Part shown: positions 52,163 through 55,877 of the stretch, in pieces
How the letters are laid out: each line of letters opens with the position of its first letter
How positions within the stretch are numbered: position 1 is the first letter of the stretch
Assembly (NCBI GenBank): GCA_000433535.1
Contig: FR892673.1
Coordinates: 94,049 to 149,925, forward strand
DNA: 55,877 bases
Reading direction: 5' to 3'
Source: Dorea sp. CAG:317
GTDB lineage: Bacteria; Bacillota; Clostridia; Lachnospirales; Lachnospiraceae
Notes under the pieces: model-generated
What the model saw: only the letters and a program-made list of their open reading frames with translations
Databases searched by the model: none
Told to the model about the DNA's origin: nothing
Translations under genes and position numbers: made by a program

Positions 52163-53396
52163 TATTGGTCTTAAGATATTGGCCTTTCTTATAGCAGGTT
52201 TATTATGGCTTACAGTGGTCAATATTGATAACCCGATTACAGACCAGACTTATAAGAATATTCCGGTGTCTGTGATCAATGCAGAAGTGCTTGCATCCGA
52301 AGAGACACCAAAAACTTATCAGATTGTAGACGATACTCAGACAGTAGATGTTACAGTCAAAGCAAAACGATCTGTGCTCAGCAAGATTGAAGCAAAAGAT
52401 ATCGTTGCTGTGGCAGATATGAAGGAATTAACCTTGAATACACAGATACCGATCCAGGTGACAGTGAAAGGGCATGAGTACGAGGAAGCATATTCCAATC
52501 CGAGAAATCTTCAAATTAAATTAGAAGATGAAGAGACGAAGAAATTCCCGATTGTGCCGAAGACAACCGGTACCGTGCGTGATGGATATGTCCTCGGAAG
52601 TGTGACTGCGGTTCCGGAACAAGTGTCTATCCGTGGACCAAAATCCGTTGTTGAGACTATCAGCAAAGTAGAAGCGAAAGTTAACGTATCCGGTCTTTCA
52701 CAGGATATGCTTATGAAATCAGAACTGAAGCTTTATGATCAGGACAATGAAGAGATCGATCAGACGCTTCTGAGCAACAATCTGGGAACAGAAGGCGTCA
52801 GCATTAATATAGAACTGTTCCGGACAAAAAAGATACCGCTGGAATTTGATACTTCTCAGATTCAGGCAGCAGACGGCTACGAATTTTCAAAGATTACATA
52901 TGAACCTCAGGAAATCAGTATTTCCGGTGAACAGAGGGCTTTGAGAAAAGTAGACAAAATCGAAATTCCGGCTTCGGCTCTCGAAATGAATGATATTAAA
53001 GAGAAGACAGAGAAAATAGTCGATATATCATCTTATCTGCCGGAAGAGATAGAACTGGCGGATGAAAATGCAGGCTCCGTTGTAGTGACAGTGTTTGTAG
53101 AGAAGGATGGTGCAAAAACTTTTGAGATTACACCGGGAGCAATCACTGTGGATAATCTGACAAAGGGTCTGGTGCTTGACTATAAAACGGCTGATGCCCT
53201 GGAAGTACAGGTACGGGGACCTAAGGACGCATTAGAAGGGATCAAGATAAACGAATGTGTAAGTATTGATCTGAAAGCTTACGTTGAGCCTGGAATCTAT
53301 GATGTTCCGGTCACAGTAAAGCTTCCGGAACACTGTACATTGGAAAAGCCGGTGACAGTATCGATAGAATTAAAGGAATTAGAGACACATCAATAA
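52140..53396 (+). CDS. cdaR: YbbR-domain protein CdaR, regulator of CdaA
   Basis: Membrane-anchored extracytoplasmic protein that modulates CdaA activity. The 418 residues have one N-terminal membrane helix (about 6-24, IGLKILAFLIAGLLWLTVV with the typical WLTVVNIDNP ending). About four YbbR repeats follow outside the membrane, each built on a PVSV- or IPL-type strand and a VSIRGP/ISISGE-like turn (for example near residues 160, 260 and 360). The start lies within the end of cdaA. The usual third partner, glmM, does not follow; an HPr gene does. Confidence 0.94.
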   Translation: MKERLMNNIGLKILAFLIAGLLWLTVVNIDNPITDQTYKNIPVSVINAEVLASEETPKTYQIVDDTQTVDVTVKAKRSVLSKIEAKDIVAVADMKELTLNTQIPIQVTVKGHEYEEAYSNPRNLQIKLEDEETKKFPIVPKTTGTVRDGYVLGSVTAVPEQVSIRGPKSVVETISKVEAKVNVSGLSQDMLMKSELKLYDQDNEEIDQTLLSNNLGTEGVSINIELFRTKKIPLEFDTSQIQAADGYEFSKITYEPQEISISGEQRALRKVDKIEIPASALEMNDIKEKTEKIVDISSYLPEEIELADENAGSVVVTVFVEKDGAKTFEITPGAITVDNLTKGLVLDYKTADALEVQVRGPKDALEGIKINECVSIDLKAYVEPGIYDVPVTVKLPEHCTLEKPVTVSIELKELETHQ

Positions 53397-53415
53397 AAAC
53401 AGGACGGTAGAGATT

Positions 53416-53679
53416 ATGATTAGGCGTGAAGTGACGATCAAGAATCCCACAGGACTCCATCTTAGACCTGCCGGAATCTTCTGTAACACGGCAAGTTATT
53501 ATAAATGCAGTGTTGCGTTTCAGTACGGCAACACAACAGCAAATGCCAAGAGTGTGCTCAGTGTGCTGGGAGCTTGTATTAAGTCAGGAGATGTCATCAC
53601 ACTGATCTGTGAAGGAGAAGACGAGGAAGAAGCGATGGAAGCCATGATCAAAGCGATCGATGATGGGCTTGGAGAGTGA
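53416..53679 (+). CDS. HPr-family phosphocarrier protein
   Basis: Phosphocarrier of the PTS type, 87 residues. His15 (PTGLHLRPAG), phosphorylated by enzyme I, and Ser46 (NAKSVLSVLG), the HPr kinase site in Firmicutes, are both present, so it could act both in sugar transport and in catabolite control. It differs from housekeeping HPr around residues 25-40, so a paralogue is possible. It starts 19 bases after cdaR and ends in a clear terminator, which suggests it belongs to the cda transcript. No enzyme I is nearby. Confidence 0.9.
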   Translation: MIRREVTIKNPTGLHLRPAGIFCNTASYYKCSVAFQYGNTTANAKSVLSVLGACIKSGDVITLICEGEDEEEAMEAMIKAIDDGLGE

Positions 53680-53685
53680 GAAATG

Positions 53686-53714
53686 AGGCGGAGTTTTATA
53701 ACTTCGCCTTTTTT
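53686..53714 (+). terminator. Terminator after the HPr gene
   Basis: AGGCGGAGTT (53686-53695) pairs with AACTTCGCCT (53700-53709) with one G-T pair and a 4-base loop, then a T-run. The LCP gene starts 20 bases later without room for a promoter, so some read-through is likely. Confidence 0.85.
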
Positions 53715-53734
53715 GAAAAATAAGGAGATAAAAT

Positions 53735-55015
53735 ATGGAATACAGAGATCAATTGAAGTATATCAAATCTCATCAGACGACCGGAGGAGAGCGGAGGCCG
53801 GAACGGAATAGAGGAAGAAATAGTGGGAAAAGAAGCGGTAAAAAAAGAGACAAAAGAAGTTATGAGGAAGAGAGAGTCTCCAGAGAATTACCAGCAAAGC
53901 CAAGCTTCCTGAGTCGAGTCCTTCTTTTTGTACAGGCAGTATCGGCAGTTGTATTATTTGGCAGCATGGCGATACTTGGCATTCTTCCGATGAAATATAT
54001 GGCAGGGTTACTTGTGCTGCTTGTGTTGCTTCTGTTGGTTGTGAAGAGAAAGCAGAAAAGAGCCTTAAGGAGTAGAAAGAAAAGATCTTCGGGGAAAGGA
54101 CTGGCCATATCCGTCAGTGCAATCTGCCTTTTTCTCAGCTTTTACTGTCTGAAGGTAAACGGTGCTTTGGATAAAATTGCAATCGGTGAGGAAAGTGGGA
54201 AATACGAAGAAGCTCATGCCCGAAATGTAACAGAAGAACCATTTCATGTATACATTAGCGGAATTGATGTGTATGGCGATATCAAGAAGGAAAGCCGCAG
54301 TGATGTGAATCTGATTGCCACAGTAAATCCAAAAACACATAAAATTCTTCTTACAACAACACCGAGAGACTACTATGTTCCAATCCCGGGCGTATCGGAC
54401 GGACAGAGAGACAAACTGACCCATGCAGGAATCTATGGAATTGATACTTCGATTGCGACATTAGAAGAATTATACGATATTGACATTCCATTTTATGTGC
54501 GAGTGAATTTTACCTCAGTGGAAGAGATCGTAGATGTCATGGGAGGAGTGGACGTAGAGTCGGAATTGGCATTTACAACCGGAGAAGAAGCGGGTGCAAT
54601 TGTAGAAGTAAAACAAGGAAAGAATCACTTCACCGGAAAAGAAGCACTTGCATTCGTCAGAGAGCGAAAGGCGCTGGCAGAGGGAGATAATCAGAGAGGA
54701 AAAAATCAGCAGGCACTTCTTACCGGGCTGATTCGAAGCACCATGTCACCGAAGATATTGATTCACGCCAATGGCATGATCAACAGCGTGGCAGGAAATG
54801 CAGATACGAACATGTCAGAAAAGCAGATGAAAGCGTTGATTCGTATGCAGCTTGATACTTTGGCAGGATGGGACATTGAATCCGTTTCCGCAGTCGGAGA
54901 CAGCAGCGGCAAGAAAAGATGTTATTCTTATAAAGGCGGACCACTGTATGTTACTGTGCCAAGTGAAAGCTCCGTAGAAGAGATTAAAGAGAAAATGCGT
55001 AATGTATGTCAATAG
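53735..55015 (+). CDS. LCP (LytR-CpsA-Psr) family cell-wall polymer ligase
   Basis: Predicted to transfer lipid-linked polymers (teichoic acid or polysaccharide) to peptidoglycan outside the membrane. The 426 residues begin with about 50 very basic residues (ERRPERNRGRNSGKRSGKK). Two hydrophobic segments follow at about 62-100 and one near 123-137. The LCP domain (about 165-390) shows YISGIDVYG, the Arg/Asp pair SRSDVNLIATVN, LLTTTPRDYYVPI, KLTHAGIYG and AFVRERKALAEGDNQRGKNQQ, which bind the pyrophosphate lipid. The ATG follows AAGGAG. It is followed by a bidirectional terminator facing pyrI. Confidence 0.94.
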   Translation: MEYRDQLKYIKSHQTTGGERRPERNRGRNSGKRSGKKRDKRSYEEERVSRELPAKPSFLSRVLLFVQAVSAVVLFGSMAILGILPMKYMAGLLVLLVLLLLVVKRKQKRALRSRKKRSSGKGLAISVSAICLFLSFYCLKVNGALDKIAIGEESGKYEEAHARNVTEEPFHVYISGIDVYGDIKKESRSDVNLIATVNPKTHKILLTTTPRDYYVPIPGVSDGQRDKLTHAGIYGIDTSIATLEELYDIDIPFYVRVNFTSVEEIVDVMGGVDVESELAFTTGEEAGAIVEVKQGKNHFTGKEALAFVRERKALAEGDNQRGKNQQALLTGLIRSTMSPKILIHANGMINSVAGNADTNMSEKQMKALIRMQLDTLAGWDIESVSAVGDSSGKKRCYSYKGGPLYVTVPSESSVEEIKEKMRNVCQ

Positions 55016-55051
55016 ATGATGAGCAGCTTTCTTGTTAAGCTATTTCGGCAA

Positions 55052-55112
55052 TAAAAAATTCCGGCAGGAAATAAATGTTTGAAATCATTTACTTCCTGCC
55101 GGATATTTTTTT
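55052..55112. terminator. Bidirectional terminator between the LCP gene and pyrI
   Basis: TCCGGCAGGAAATAAATG (55060-55077) pairs with CATTTACTTCCTGCCGGA (55086-55103) with one mismatch and an 8-base loop, with A-run on the left and T-run on the right. Confidence 0.88.
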
Positions 55113-55126
55113 GAACTATTTATTCG

Positions 55127-55570
55127 TTATTTTCTTCCGTGATATTTTTCTTCACAGTATTGACAGCGATAGATTTCGTTCTCAGGATCGGTAAGAACGA
55201 AAACGTGATCCAATTCCTGCTCGATAGAAGTGATACATCTCGGGTTTTTGCAGCGGATTACATTTGTAATCTTTTTCGGGAGGCTGAGCGCTTTTTTATC
55301 TACAACCTGAGAGTTTTTAATAATATTGACGGTGATGTTATGGTCAATGAATCCGAGGATATCAAGATCCATGAAGTCAATCGGGCACTCGATTTTCATA
55401 ATGTCTTTTTTGCCCATCTTATTGCTCTTTGCATTTTTGATAATTGCAACACAGCAGTCAAGCTTATCAAGATGCAGATATTTATATATTTCCATGCTTC
55501 GGCCTGCCTGGATGTGATCCAATACAAACCCTTCTTCAATTTTTCCAACGTTTAATGTATTATTCACCAT
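55127..55570 (-). CDS. pyrI: Aspartate carbamoyltransferase regulatory subunit
   Basis: Regulatory chain of the ATCase holoenzyme in pyrimidine synthesis: it binds nucleotides and links catalytic trimers through zinc. The 147 residues have the N-terminal allosteric domain (VGKIEEGFVLDHIQAGRSMEI shortened to its core EGFVLDHIQAG) and the C-terminal zinc domain with the four Cys in VIRCKNPRC and YRCQYCEEKY. The ATG follows GAAAGGAG. It lies 27 bases after pyrB on the same strand, the usual pyrBI order. Confidence 0.96.
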   Translation of the reverse strand: MVNNTLNVGKIEEGFVLDHIQAGRSMEIYKYLHLDKLDCCVAIIKNAKSNKMGKKDIMKIECPIDFMDLDILGFIDHNITVNIIKNSQVVDKKALSLPKKITNVIRCKNPRCITSIEQELDHVFVLTDPENEIYRCQYCEEKYHGRK

Positions 55571-55597
55571 GAATATGTACTCCTTTCTCTATCCGTG

Positions 55598-55877
55598 TTA
55601 GACTTCAATTTCAAGTAGCGTAAGAATCAGCGCCATACGGATATAAACACCGTATTGTGCCTGTTTGAAATAGGCTGCTCTCGGGTCATCATCTACTTCT
55701 ACGGAGATCTCATTTACACGAGGAAGCGGGTGAAGTACATACATGTCCTTTGGCGCCAGTTCCATCTTCTTCGCATCTAAAATGTAGAAATCCTTCATGC
55801 GGACATAGTCTTCCTCGTTGAAGAAGCGCTCTTTCTGTACACGTGTCATGTAGAGAAGGTCAAGCTTCGGAAGAGCA
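55598..55877 (-). CDS. pyrB: Aspartate carbamoyltransferase catalytic subunit, 3' part only
   Basis: C-terminal 92 or so residues of PyrB, which condenses carbamoyl phosphate with aspartate. The rest lies beyond the window. The visible part has YMTRVQKERFF and the aspartate-domain motif LHPLPRVNEI, then DDDPRAAYFKQAQYGVYIRMALI, recorded here in short form as PRAAYFKQAQYGVY. These are strong matches to the family C-terminus, including the 230s-240s loop region. It is transcribed ahead of pyrI. Confidence 0.95.
   Translation of the reverse strand, partial: ALPKLDLLYMTRVQKERFFNEEDYVRMKDFYILDAKKMELAPKDMYVLHPLPRVNEISVEVDDDPRAAYFKQAQYGVYIRMALILTLLEIEV

Noticed and set aside
1..55877. tRNA, rRNA or CRISPR arrays
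   Set aside because: No cloverleaf with CCA-type end, rRNA-like core or regularly spaced repeat was found on reading both strands.

Overview
The window looks like the chromosome of a low-to-moderate GC member of the Clostridia, most likely a Lachnospiraceae species. This rests on gene content and order (tig-clpP-clpX-lon-ysxC, secA-prfB, cdaA-cdaR, a eukaryotic-type HisA, long-form HPF, class III fructose bisphosphatase) and on GGAGG-type ribosome sites and sigma-A-like promoters. No rRNA or other taxonomic marker gene was seen, so the family assignment is inference. I saw no tRNA, rRNA, CRISPR array, insertion sequence, integrase or replication origin.

Layout. 1-7.4 kb: a class A penicillin-binding protein (3' end outside the window), divergent yigZ, then on the minus strand hpf and a translationally coupled typA-PAP2-PsiE-like set. 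7.5-20.6 kb, plus strand: a protein with two OB-like halves, aroD, dapA, dapB, fbp, a small lipoprotein, a eukaryotic-type HisA, then secA-prfB-hom-lysC ending at a bidirectional terminator. prfB needs a programmed +1 frameshift. lysC carries an internal Shine-Dalgarno/ATG that could make a separate regulatory (ACT) subunit. 20.7-30.6 kb: a CYTH protein (minus), a DJ-1 protein, the protein quality-control cluster tig-clpP-clpX-lon with ysxC, an AI-2E-family permease, a rhodanese and a ZIP transporter whose start codon lies inside a 14-bp terminator-like stem.

30.6-40.6 kb is the accessory region. A complete Wadjet (jetABCD) plasmid-defence operon with its own promoter and terminator is followed by an AT-rich block. 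That block holds a 649-residue unknown protein with a C-terminal HEPN-like Rx4H motif, a decayed rhuM pseudogene and a 177-residue single-span membrane protein. This is the best candidate for something undescribed.

40.6-55.9 kb returns to core genes: uvrB-uvrA, an MreB/Mbl-type actin, recD2-comF, two uncharacterised membrane proteins, cdaA-cdaR (c-di-AMP synthesis), an HPr protein and an LCP-family wall-polymer ligase. On the minus strand at the end are pyrI and the 3' part of pyrB. No stretch over 300 bases lacks a gene or pseudogene.
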